Assembly: GCA_947307055.1 (NCBI GenBank)
Contig: CAMZHX010000016.1
Location: forward strand, 1-50,540
Length of the DNA: 50,540 bases
Origin: an uncultured Selenomonadales bacterium
GTDB taxonomy: Bacteria; Bacillota; Negativicutes; Selenomonadales; Selenomonadaceae
Reading direction: 5' to 3'
This document shows positions 40,429-47,416 of the stretch, piece after piece. The position numbers and the translations under genes were made by a program. How positions within the stretch are numbered: the first letter of the stretch is position 1; every line of letters starts with the position of its first letter. The notes beneath the pieces are model-generated. The model did not search any database. It saw only the letters and a list, made by a program, of their open reading frames with translations, and was not told where the DNA came from.

Positions 40429-41067
40429 TTAATTTATTAGGTCGTTCATGCGTTCGAGCGGCGTGCTCAAATCCATGTGACCAGAAAGAGTTTCTATTTC
40501 CTGCCCGTCAACCAAAAATTTTACGCGCTTGACTTCAGGGAAATTTGTCAGGGTGTTGACGACCGAGCCGACTAAAAATTCTTCGCCAGTCGAGCCGCCC
40601 ACAAAATTTTTCAAAAAAGCTCCGTCAAGATCGACAGTCGCTAAATCGCCTGCAATCGTCACGCTCCTAATCTGCGCGTTGTTCGGGAAAATTTTCGTCA
40701 AATTATCCTTGCCGGGGTCTTCAAGCAAACTTTCAACGGCGGCAGTATATTTGCTCGTCGAATCGTCAAAAGTAATCTTGCGCTCGACTTCGACAAGTTT
40801 CATGCCCGAATCGTCAGGGTAATAAACTCCAACGTTCAGTGATTGCGTTGCCGATTTTTTTGTTGTCGACGAATTATCTTCGGGCTTTTGAGTCGGCTTT
40901 TCGGATTCGTTTGCGCTGTTAGGCTTTTCGGGTTTAACTTCGGGTTTAGTAATGGGTTTTGACTGCGCGGGCTTATCGGGCGGCGGCTCGGTAGGCTCTT
41001 GAGGTTTATCGCAGCCCGCTGTGAACAGAAGTAGCGCGAGCATTGCCGGTAGTAAAATTTTCTTCAC
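40429..41067 (-). CDS. GerMN-domain lipoprotein
   Basis: 212 residues. MKKILLPAMLALLLFTAGC is a lipoprotein signal with Cys at 19. A long Pro/Lys/Glu-rich linker (about 20-75) precedes a GerMN domain (NVGVYYPDDSGMKLVEVERKI, YTAAVESLLEDPGKDNL, VTIAGDLATVDLDGAFLKNF, VVNTLTNFPEVKRVKFLVDG). In spore formers GerM helps spore peptidoglycan and the SpoIIIA ring; in non-sporing relatives it is paired with amidases. It follows the amidase by one base, in keeping with a joint role in peptidoglycan. Confidence 0.92.
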   Translation of the reverse strand: MKKILLPAMLALLLFTAGCDKPQEPTEPPPDKPAQSKPITKPEVKPEKPNSANESEKPTQKPEDNSSTTKKSATQSLNVGVYYPDDSGMKLVEVERKITFDDSTSKYTAAVESLLEDPGKDNLTKIFPNNAQIRSVTIAGDLATVDLDGAFLKNFVGGSTGEEFLVGSVVNTLTNFPEVKRVKFLVDGQEIETLSGHMDLSTPLERMNDLIN

Positions 41068-41068
41068 G

Positions 41069-42127
41069 TCAGTTAATTCCTCCTTGATTGAAGTAGCGAT
41101 TCACGGCGTTAGTGATTGCCTGCGCAAGTTTCTGTTGATAATCGTTGCTTGCCAATAATTTTTCTTCGCGAGGGTTAGTAATGAAGCCCAGTTCGATAAG
41201 CGAGGCGGGGCATTTGGAATGCGTCATTACATAAAATCTAGCCGCCTTGACGCCGCGATTGTTAAGACCGCCGAGCCTAAGAAGTTCTTCGTTGAGAAGG
41301 CGGGCGAGGCGTTCGCCTTTGACGGCGGTGGGCGCGTGATAAGTTTCGACGCCATTAGCGTTGCTGTTTGAAAAGGCGTTGCAATGGACGCTGATAAAAA
41401 GGTCGGCGTTTGGCGGAGCCTTATCGACGCGCGCTTGAAGTTCGGTAGCATCAGAGACGCCCGGCGCGGCAACGTCAATATCAGTCGTCCGCGTCATTAT
41501 AACGCTATAACCGCTTGCGGTCAAAAGTTTTTGCGCTTTGAGCGAGACGGCTAAGGCGACAGATTTTTCCGTTACGCCGGTCGGCCCGATTGCACCCGCG
41601 TCGGAACCGCCGTGACCAGGGTCGAGCACGATAATTTTATTGAAATTGTCAATGCCGCCCAAAGTTTGCTCTTCGACCTGCGCGGCAACTTTTTTCACGT
41701 CTAGGACAAGGCGAGCGTCTTTTTTATCGGCGCGGCTGGCGGGTTCGAGCGAAAATTTCACATTGCCTTCGAGTAGTGATTTAAAGTGTATTTGAATGCT
41801 GGTGTGATTCTTTTGCGTTTTGTTGGCGAGAATTTTTTCGACGAAATTTTTTGCGCCCGATTGGATTTGCGTGCCCGAAAGGCGACTAACTCTGCCGGGC
41901 AAAGTGTTATCGAGTTCGACGCGCAAAATCCCGTTTTTTAATTCGGTCGTGACATCATCGGCGTAAAGTTTTCCGCCGTCGTAGGAAATTTCGATTCGGA
42001 GTGTTTCTTTATCGAGGTCGAAGGCGTTTACTGCGGTGAGCTCTACAGACTTAGCCGACGCTACTGACGCGATTGTCAAAACGATTAGTAGCGTGAAACA
42101 CGTTAAAATTTTTCTTAGCAAAATCAT
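41069..42127 (-). CDS. N-acetylmuramoyl-L-alanine amidase with AMIN domain
   Basis: 352 residues with a signal peptide ending VASAKS. An N-terminal AMIN-like domain (about 25-150; ELTAVNAFDLDKETLRIEISY) targets the wall. The Amidase_3 domain follows: IVLDPGHGGSDAGAIGPTG (first zinc His), the second ligand region in VIMTRTTD, LFISVHCNAFSN (third His) and the catalytic Glu in SLIELGFITNPREE. It cleaves the amide between MurNAc and the stem peptide in the periplasm. The start overlaps the DUF3006 stop by four bases. Confidence 0.95.
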   Translation of the reverse strand: MILLRKILTCFTLLIVLTIASVASAKSVELTAVNAFDLDKETLRIEISYDGGKLYADDVTTELKNGILRVELDNTLPGRVSRLSGTQIQSGAKNFVEKILANKTQKNHTSIQIHFKSLLEGNVKFSLEPASRADKKDARLVLDVKKVAAQVEEQTLGGIDNFNKIIVLDPGHGGSDAGAIGPTGVTEKSVALAVSLKAQKLLTASGYSVIMTRTTDIDVAAPGVSDATELQARVDKAPPNADLFISVHCNAFSNSNANGVETYHAPTAVKGERLARLLNEELLRLGGLNNRGVKAARFYVMTHSKCPASLIELGFITNPREEKLLASNDYQQKLAQAITNAVNRYFNQGGIN

Positions 42128-42147
42128 TCCCCATTCCTAGTTCTTAA
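42124..42147. repeat. Family D/B-like short repeat at the end of the DUF3006 gene
   Basis: On the minus strand the gene ends with agaactaggaatggggaatg, units like those at 2746-2780 and in family B. It supplies the last residues (TRNGE), the stop and the next start codon. Confidence 0.45.
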
Positions 42148-42357
42148 AAGCTCTTTTGCCTCGTCGAGTGCCGCTTGAGTTTTCTCCGGCTCACGAGAAA
42201 TTGTAAACTTGAGATAATCGCCCTCGCCTGCGCCCTTTGGTAAAAAATCTGCCGGCAAAACGAATTCGCGATACTCGTCGTCTTCTTCCTCCAACAAAAA
42301 TACTGCCATTTCCGAATCGTCTTCAAGCTCCTCTATTCTGTCAAGGAACACGCTCAT
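42124..42357 (-). CDS. DUF3006 domain protein
   Basis: 77 residues from an ATG that overlaps the upstream stop by four bases. SVFLDRIEELEDDSEMAVFLLEEE, EFVLPADFLPKGAGEGDYLKF is the DUF3006 pattern, a small beta-barrel seen downstream of ComEC-like metallo-beta-lactamase genes. Its biochemical role is unknown. The C-terminal six residues come from a repeat. Coupling on both sides points to a fixed stoichiometry with the hydrolase and the amidase. Confidence 0.85.
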   Translation of the reverse strand: MSVFLDRIEELEDDSEMAVFLLEEEDDEYREFVLPADFLPKGAGEGDYLKFTISREPEKTQAALDEAKELLRTRNGE

Positions 42358-43367
42358 TTCTTTTTGAGTTCTTTCTTGTGAGCTATCCATTTGTCTACCC
42401 AATCCCCCTTCTTTTCAGGCGCGACAGAGAAATTTTTCCCGTCGCTCGTCACAGTAATTATTCCATTAAAGCGCGTGCAGAAAATATTTTCTTTGCTGGC
42501 GCACTTCAAGTAATACTTAAGAATTCTGGCGTTAGGATTGCCGGTGCGAACACCTTTTGCCATTCTATCTTCCGTGCTGATTAGCACAGCACTAGGGTTA
42601 ATCGTCGTGACAAATTCTTTCGACGATGAAGTCCCTGTGCCGTGATGCCCGCTCTTTAATACGTCGCATTTTAAATTCTCAGCGTTATTGCTCGCCAAAA
42701 TTTTCGCTTCGGATTCTTTTTCGCAATCGCCAGTGAACATCATCGAAAAGTCCTTGTACGTCAGCTTGCCGACGATACTAACATTGTTCATTCTGTATTG
42801 TCTATCTTCTTTATCATATGCTTTGCCGTTTATCGTTTCGACGAATTCAGAAGTCGGCCAGATGACTTTAAAATTGACGCCGTTACCGAAGTCCAAAGTA
42901 TCGCCCGTTTTCAAGCTTTGAGGCGATATGCCTTTCTTGTTTATAGTCTTCATCAATCTTCTGTAGACTTTTGAAGTGTATAGAACGCCGTTGTCGTAAA
43001 ATTCGCCGACAGAAATTTTTTGGAGGTAAGGATATGTTGCGAGTTCTTCTTGAGTTGGATCGAGTAACATTTTCGCGCCGCCGATATGATCGGAATGGGG
43101 GTGCGTCAAAATGAGTTTATCAATCCTTGTGACGGAAAATTTTTCGAGTCCTTTGATAAGGTTAGCATTTTGGTCGATTTTAGCGGTATCGATTAAAATT
43201 GTTTGCTTACCAGTTTGAATCAAAATGGCGTCGCCGTGTCCGATGTCGAGCATGGAAATTTTCAAATCGCCTTTGACGTTTTGGGCGAGCGTAGCGGCTT
43301 CGGCTTGAGTGACGCCTAGTATAAACGCTACGGACAGGAAAGCCGCTAACAAAAATTTTTTAAGCAA
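42354..43367 (-). CDS. Exported ComEC-like metallo-beta-lactamase fold hydrolase (copy 2)
   Basis: 337 residues. A Sec signal ends TQAEA. The metallo-beta-lactamase fold carries SMLDIGHGDAILIQ, the metal motif LTHPHSDHIGG, MMFTGDCEKESE and KSGHHGTGTSSS. This is the domain found at the C-terminus of ComEC and in stand-alone exported nucleases or phosphodiesterases. It is a tandem paralogue of the gene at 43377 (same motifs, similar ends KK-rich). Activity on DNA in the periplasm is a fair guess from ComEC, not shown here. Confidence 0.88.
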   Translation of the reverse strand: MLKKFLLAAFLSVAFILGVTQAEAATLAQNVKGDLKISMLDIGHGDAILIQTGKQTILIDTAKIDQNANLIKGLEKFSVTRIDKLILTHPHSDHIGGAKMLLDPTQEELATYPYLQKISVGEFYDNGVLYTSKVYRRLMKTINKKGISPQSLKTGDTLDFGNGVNFKVIWPTSEFVETINGKAYDKEDRQYRMNNVSIVGKLTYKDFSMMFTGDCEKESEAKILASNNAENLKCDVLKSGHHGTGTSSSKEFVTTINPSAVLISTEDRMAKGVRTGNPNARILKYYLKCASKENIFCTRFNGIITVTSDGKNFSVAPEKKGDWVDKWIAHKKELKKK

Positions 43368-43376
43368 AGTAATTCC

Positions 43377-44435
43377 TCATTTCTTCTTATCCTTTTTCTT
43401 TTTCGCAATCCATTTGTCTAGCCAACCTTCTTTCTTTTCGGGCGCGACGGAGAAGCTTTGACCGTCGGTGGTGATTGTAATTGTGCCGTTCCAACGCGTG
43501 CAGAGAATATTTTTCTTATCGATGCCATGCGCCAGATAAGTTTCGAGCGGTTCAAGGTGCGGGTGTCCGTAAGTATTGCGGCGTTCTTCTTCGGGACCAC
43601 ACGAAATTAAAACGCAACTCGGATTGACTGCCGCGACAAAATTTTTCGTCGAGGCGGTGTAGCTACCGTGATGACCGCTTTTGAGCACGTCACACTTTAA
43701 AGCCTTTACCTTACTATTTGATAAGACTTCGGATTCAGCTTCCTTTTCGGCATCGCCAGTGAACATCATCGAAAAGTTTTTGTAAGTTAGCTTGCCGATG
43801 ACGGATTCGTTATTTGGGTCGGACTTTTGCCCGCCATTAACCGCGTCGACAAGTTGGGGCGTCGGGTAGAGGACATTGAACTTGACACCGCCTCCGAAGT
43901 CCAAAGTGTCGCCCGCCTTCAAGCCTTTATGGGTAATGCTCTTGGCGTCGATAGCTTTCATGTAACTTTTATAAAGCGGCGACGTTGCGGCGATTCCGTT
44001 GTCGTAAACTTCAGCGACCGAAATTTTTTCGAGATAGGGATTAGCTTTGATTTCCTTCGCGCTCGGATTGATTAAAGCTTTCGCGCTGCCGATATGGTCG
44101 GCGTGCGGGTGCGTCAGAATGATTTTATCAATCTTCGTGACGGAAAATTTTTCGAGCTCGCTGACTAAAAGGTCGCGCTCGTCGGTGTCAGAGGTGTCGA
44201 TAAGAATAGTCTGCTTTTTGGTCTGAATCAAAATTGCGTCGCCCTGCCCAACGTCTAGCATCGCAATTTTTAAATCGCCATTGACATTTGAAGAGGGCTT
44301 AGCGGCTTCGGTTTGAGTTTCGGTTTGTGATTGCGCTTGCGGCTCCGGTTTTGATTCCTCCTTTGCTCCTCCGCAACCGCTAAAAAGCAATGCGCAAAGC
44401 GTAATGCTTAATGCGTAATGAAAGATTTTCTTCAT
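43377..44435 (-). CDS. ComEC-like metallo-beta-lactamase fold lipoprotein (copy 1)
   Basis: 352 residues. The signal MKKIFHYALSITLCALLFSGC is a lipoprotein type with Cys at 21. A Gln/Glu/Thr-rich linker follows, then the hydrolase domain: AMLDVGQGDAILIQ, LTHPHADHIGSA, MMFTGDAEKEAE, KSGHHGSYTAST and RNTYGHPHLEPL. The tail is Lys-rich. Copy 2 lies nine bases downstream. The hydrophobic stretch of the signal is written by a family A repeat, so the lipid anchor may be a recent gain; copy 2 has an ordinary Sec signal without a lipobox. Confidence 0.88.
   Translation of the reverse strand: MKKIFHYALSITLCALLFSGCGGAKEESKPEPQAQSQTETQTEAAKPSSNVNGDLKIAMLDVGQGDAILIQTKKQTILIDTSDTDERDLLVSELEKFSVTKIDKIILTHPHADHIGSAKALINPSAKEIKANPYLEKISVAEVYDNGIAATSPLYKSYMKAIDAKSITHKGLKAGDTLDFGGGVKFNVLYPTPQLVDAVNGGQKSDPNNESVIGKLTYKNFSMMFTGDAEKEAESEVLSNSKVKALKCDVLKSGHHGSYTASTKNFVAAVNPSCVLISCGPEEERRNTYGHPHLEPLETYLAHGIDKKNILCTRWNGTITITTDGQSFSVAPEKKEGWLDKWIAKKKKDKKK
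44387..44420. repeat. Family A repeat encoding a signal peptide core
   Basis: On the minus strand CATTACG, CATTAAG, CATTACG, CTTTGCG, CATTGC read in frame as HYALSITLCALL of the lipoprotein signal. Confidence 0.85.
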
Positions 44436-44439
44436 TGAA

Positions 44440-44631
44440 TCATCCTTTCTCGTTGTTGTAGAGTATATAAACCCGAATTGCCTTCATCACCGCCCAAACG
44501 CTGAACGACGCAATATAAATTTTGTCGATTAGCGACAGATTATCGTAATCGAAATGCATAAATAAAAATATCGCCGCCAATATAATCAATGCGTCGAATT
44601 TGTCAAATGCTTTCTTCAAAATTTCTATCAA
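44440..44631 (-). CDS. Small membrane protein, 63 aa
   Basis: TTG start with GGAGG upstream. Two hydrophobic segments, LIILAAIFLFMHF (about 15-27) and IYIASFSVWAVMKAIRVYIL (about 38-57), flank a short acidic loop. The family is not recognised. It ends four bases before the ComEC-like copy 1 start, so it is probably the first gene of that operon. Confidence 0.65.
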   Translation of the reverse strand: MIEILKKAFDKFDALIILAAIFLFMHFDYDNLSLIDKIYIASFSVWAVMKAIRVYILYNNEKG

Positions 44632-44695
44632 AATTTTCCGCCTCCTTTTTGCGATGATTATACATGTTTATTTCAGTTTTGACAAAGGTTTTCGC

Positions 44696-44727
44696 AAAAA
44701 AAAATCACCCAAATTTTTCTGGGTGAT
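44696..44727 (-). terminator. Terminator of the double-glycine leader gene
   Basis: On the minus strand ATCACCC (44727-44721) pairs with GGGTGAT (44710-44704), followed by a long T-run. Confidence 0.9.
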
Positions 44728-44748
44728 AAAATTTATGGTGGTGAGGTA

Positions 44749-45087
44749 TTAGTTAGTGAATTGCGCGTTGATATGCTTCCATGCTTCGTCGCGAGTGACT
44801 TTTTTGCCGTTGATAAAATATTCATTAGCTTTGGAAGTGCCCATAAGGTCGCCTCCAATGCTACCATCGTCTTTGATTGTGACGCCGTATTTATTAAAAG
44901 CAGCGCGCAAGTTTACAAAGCCTTCATGGTCGAGAAGCGGCACGCCTACAATATCATTTTTGAAAATTTTTACGCCAAGTTTCTCAAAAGATTGTGCGTC
45001 GCTATAACTTTCCGCGAAAGTGCCGCCTGCTACGTTGTCGAGTTCCTCTTCAGTCAAAATTTCGTCCTTGAGAATTTCCTTTGCCAT
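44749..45087 (-). CDS. Protein with double-glycine-type leader, possible peptide precursor
   Basis: 112 residues from the ATG at 45087; AGGAG lies ten bases upstream, and a TTG three codons earlier is too close to it. The first 22 residues, AKEILKDEILTEEELDNVAGG, have the ELxxVxGG form cut by bacteriocin-exporter peptidases or used by Nif11-like RiPP leaders. The remainder (about 90 residues) is mixed and soluble, without the Gly/Cys-rich cores of class II bacteriocins or lanthipeptides. No modification enzyme or peptidase-transporter is in the window. It might be a secreted effector using the leader for export. It is monocistronic with its own terminator. Confidence 0.7.
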   Translation of the reverse strand: MAKEILKDEILTEEELDNVAGGTFAESYSDAQSFEKLGVKIFKNDIVGVPLLDHEGFVNLRAAFNKYGVTIKDDGSIGGDLMGTSKANEYFINGKKVTRDEAWKHINAQFTN

Positions 45088-45210
45088 TTTTATCAATCTC
45101 CTTTTGTGATTTTATTTTCTGCACTTTATACGTTGATTAGAAGATTTTGTTACAAAAAACTTCCGCGCTGTGCTAAAATATTTTCGACCAATCGAACGGA
45201 GGGAGAAATT

Positions 45211-46284
45211 TTGTTTGTAAGAGGAGAGCTTGAGAAGATTGAAGTAAAAGTTTTGAGCGGCAAGAGATTAAGTCGCGAGGACGGCGAGAAATTATTTTCC
45301 TGCAACGAATTGAGTTGGCTCGGAGCGTTAGCTGATTATGTTCGGAAGAAAATTTGCGGCGACCGCGTTTATTACAACGTAAATTGCCACGTGAACTTGA
45401 CCAATATTTGTCGGGCGCGTTGTAAATTTTGCGCGTTCGGTCGCGACGGCGATTCAAAAGGCTCCTACGCTATGACGATTGACGACGCGATTAAACTTGT
45501 CAACGAGGCGAGCCGCGACCCGCACTTATCCGGCTTGCATATCGTCAGCGGATTGCATCCCACTTGGACTTTTGAAAAGTATCTGGCGTTTGTCGAGATT
45601 CTGCACAGGAAATTTCCCGCGCTCCATATCAAAGGCTTTACGGGCGTCGAGATTCAACATTTCGCGGACATTTCAGGCTTGAGCGTCGAAGAAATTTTGC
45701 GCAAGTTGAAGGCGGCAGGACTTGAGACGATAGCGGGCGGCGGCGCGGAAATTTTATCTGACCGCGTGCGAAATTTGCTTTGTCCTAAGAAAGCGACTGC
45801 TGACCAATGGTTGAACGTCGCACGCACCGCGCATAAGCTCGGAATCAAAACGAATGCCTCTATGCTTTACGGACATATCGAAACTTTGCCGGAGCGCGTT
45901 GAACATTTAATCAGATTGCGCGAACTTCAGGACGAGACCGGCGGCTTTCAAACTTTTATCTGCTTCCCGTTTCTGCCGAAAAATACCGCGCTCGAAAAGG
46001 AAATCAAACAAACTTCAATGTGGGACGACCTCAAGACGATTGCAATTTCGCGGCTCATGCTTGACAACTTCCAAAATATCAAAGCGTATTGGGTTATGTT
46101 GACAGTGCCAGTTGCGCAAGTCGCGTTGAGTTTCGGAGCTAACGACATTGACGGGACGATTCACCGCGAAAATATTTTGCACGACGCCGGCGCGACTTCA
46201 CCGCGAGCACTCACCGAAGACCAGATTATTAAAATCATTCGCGAGGCGGGACGAGTACCTTTCGCGACGGGGGGCAACACATGA
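45211..46284 (+). CDS. mqnE: Radical SAM aminofutalosine synthase-like protein (MqnE paralogue 1)
   Basis: 357 residues from a TTG start with GGAGGGAG five bases upstream; the frame is open upstream across the neighbouring gene and is rejected. The cluster-binding C67-x3-C71-x2-C74 lies in CRARCKFCAF, then [44 protein letters not shown] and HDAGATSP, which are MqnE-type rather than MqnC-type marks. MqnE joins chorismate-derived enolpyruvyl-benzoate to adenosine in the futalosine route to menaquinone. The C-terminus ends PFATGGNT where MqnE usually has a PVERDxxYN stretch. Confidence 0.85.
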   Translation: MFVRGELEKIEVKVLSGKRLSREDGEKLFSCNELSWLGALADYVRKKICGDRVYYNVNCHVNLTNICRARCKFCAFGRDGDSKGSYAMTIDDAIKLVNEASRDPHLSGLHIVSGLHPTWTFEKYLAFVEILHRKFPALHIKGFTGVEIQHFADISGLSVEEILRKLKAAGLETIAGGGAEILSDRVRNLLCPKKATADQWLNVARTAHKLGIKTNASMLYGHIETLPERVEHLIRLRELQDETGGFQTFICFPFLPKNTALEKEIKQTSMWDDLKTIAISRLMLDNFQNIKAYWVMLTVPVAQVALSFGANDIDGTIHRENILHDAGATSPRALTEDQIIKIIREAGRVPFATGGNT

Positions 46285-47360
46285 AAACTTTAGACAGCGC
46301 GAAGGAAAAAATTTCGGCGGGCGGGCGATTGAATTTCAGCGAGGCTCTTGCGCTTTACGAGGACAACGACATTTTATATCTTGCTGAATCTGCGCGGCGC
46401 GTTAAGGAGTCGAGGAGCGGCAAGAAAATTTTTTACACGGTCAATCGCCACATAAATTTAACTAACGTCTGCAGCGCGAATTGTCCGCTGTGTGCTTATC
46501 AATGTCGGAGCGGCGACAATCGCGCCTTTACTCTCGAACTCGCCGACCTTGAAAATCTCTTATCCCATTTCCCATTTCCCTTTTCCCTTTCCGAAATCCA
46601 TATCGTCAGCTCGTTGCACCCCGATAAAAATTTTTCCTATTACGTCGACGCCGTCAAGCTCGTGAAAAAGATTCTGCCGCACGTCGGGATAAATGCTTTT
46701 ACTCCGGTTGAGGTTGCGAACTTCGCCAAGATTAGCGGCAAAAATATTTCCGAAGTTTTGCGCGAATTGATTGGCGCAGGCGTAACGAGTTTAGCGGGCG
46801 GCGGCGCAGAAATTTTATCCGACCGCGTGCGCGAAATAATTTGCCCGAAAAAATGTTCTGCTGCTGAATGGCTCGAAGTAATGCGGACGGCTCACCGGCT
46901 CGGCTTGAAGTCAAACGCCTCGATGATGTACGGGCACATTGAGACGATTGAAGAGCGCGTCGAACATTTAATAAAGTTGCGCGACCTGCAGGACGAGACC
47001 GGCGGCTTTATGGCGATGATGCTATTCCCCTTCCACCCCGAAAATACAGTGCTCGGACAAAAATTCAATTTGCGGCGAGTCGGCTCGTGGGAAGATTTAA
47101 AAATGCTCGCGCTGTCAAGATTGGTGCTCGACAACTTCGCGCACTTTAAAGCGTTTTGGATAATGCTAACGTTGCCGATAGCGCAGTTGGCATTGAGCTT
47201 CGGAGCAGACGATTTGGACGGGACAATCGGCGAGGAAAAAATTATCCACGCGGCTGGAGCAAAATCTTCGACCGGCATAACTCGCCAGACTTTGGAGAAA
47301 ATAATTTCGGAGTGCGGCTATCAGCCAGTCGAGCGCGATAGTTTTTACAACGAAATTTGA
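46281..47360 (+). CDS. mqnE: Radical SAM aminofutalosine synthase-like protein (MqnE paralogue 2)
   Basis: 359 residues; the start overlaps the first paralogue by four bases. C64-x3-C68-x2-C71 is in [10 protein letters not shown], then [53 protein letters not shown] and the full [11 protein letters not shown] ending. This makes it the better candidate for genuine MqnE. Residues about 96-104 (HFPFPFSLS) are encoded by a family B repeat where the paralogue has a short helix end. Two adjacent copies may mean one has a different substrate; mqnA, B, C and D are absent here. Confidence 0.85.
   Translation: MKTLDSAKEKISAGGRLNFSEALALYEDNDILYLAESARRVKESRSGKKIFYTVNRHINLTNVCSANCPLCAYQCRSGDNRAFTLELADLENLLSHFPFPFSLSEIHIVSSLHPDKNFSYYVDAVKLVKKILPHVGINAFTPVEVANFAKISGKNISEVLRELIGAGVTSLAGGGAEILSDRVREIICPKKCSAAEWLEVMRTAHRLGLKSNASMMYGHIETIEERVEHLIKLRDLQDETGGFMAMMLFPFHPENTVLGQKFNLRRVGSWEDLKMLALSRLVLDNFAHFKAFWIMLTLPIAQLALSFGADDLDGTIGEEKIIHAAGAKSSTGITRQTLEKIISECGYQPVERDSFYNEI
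46561..46593. repeat. Family B repeat inside the second mqnE paralogue
   Basis: Pyrimidine-rich units (TTATCCCA, TTTCCCA, TTTCCCT, TTTCCCT, TTCC) are in frame and encode SHFPFPFSL. Confidence 0.8.
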
Positions 47361-47416
47361 CAACGCAATTTCCATTTGCTATAACGGGCTTGAAATTTGC
47401 TAAGGAGGTCACAAGT

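Noticed and set aside
47357..47416. ATG at 47357 as glyQS start
   Set aside because: It lies in the previous gene without a ribosome site; the TTG at 47417 has GGAGG and gives the family N-terminus.
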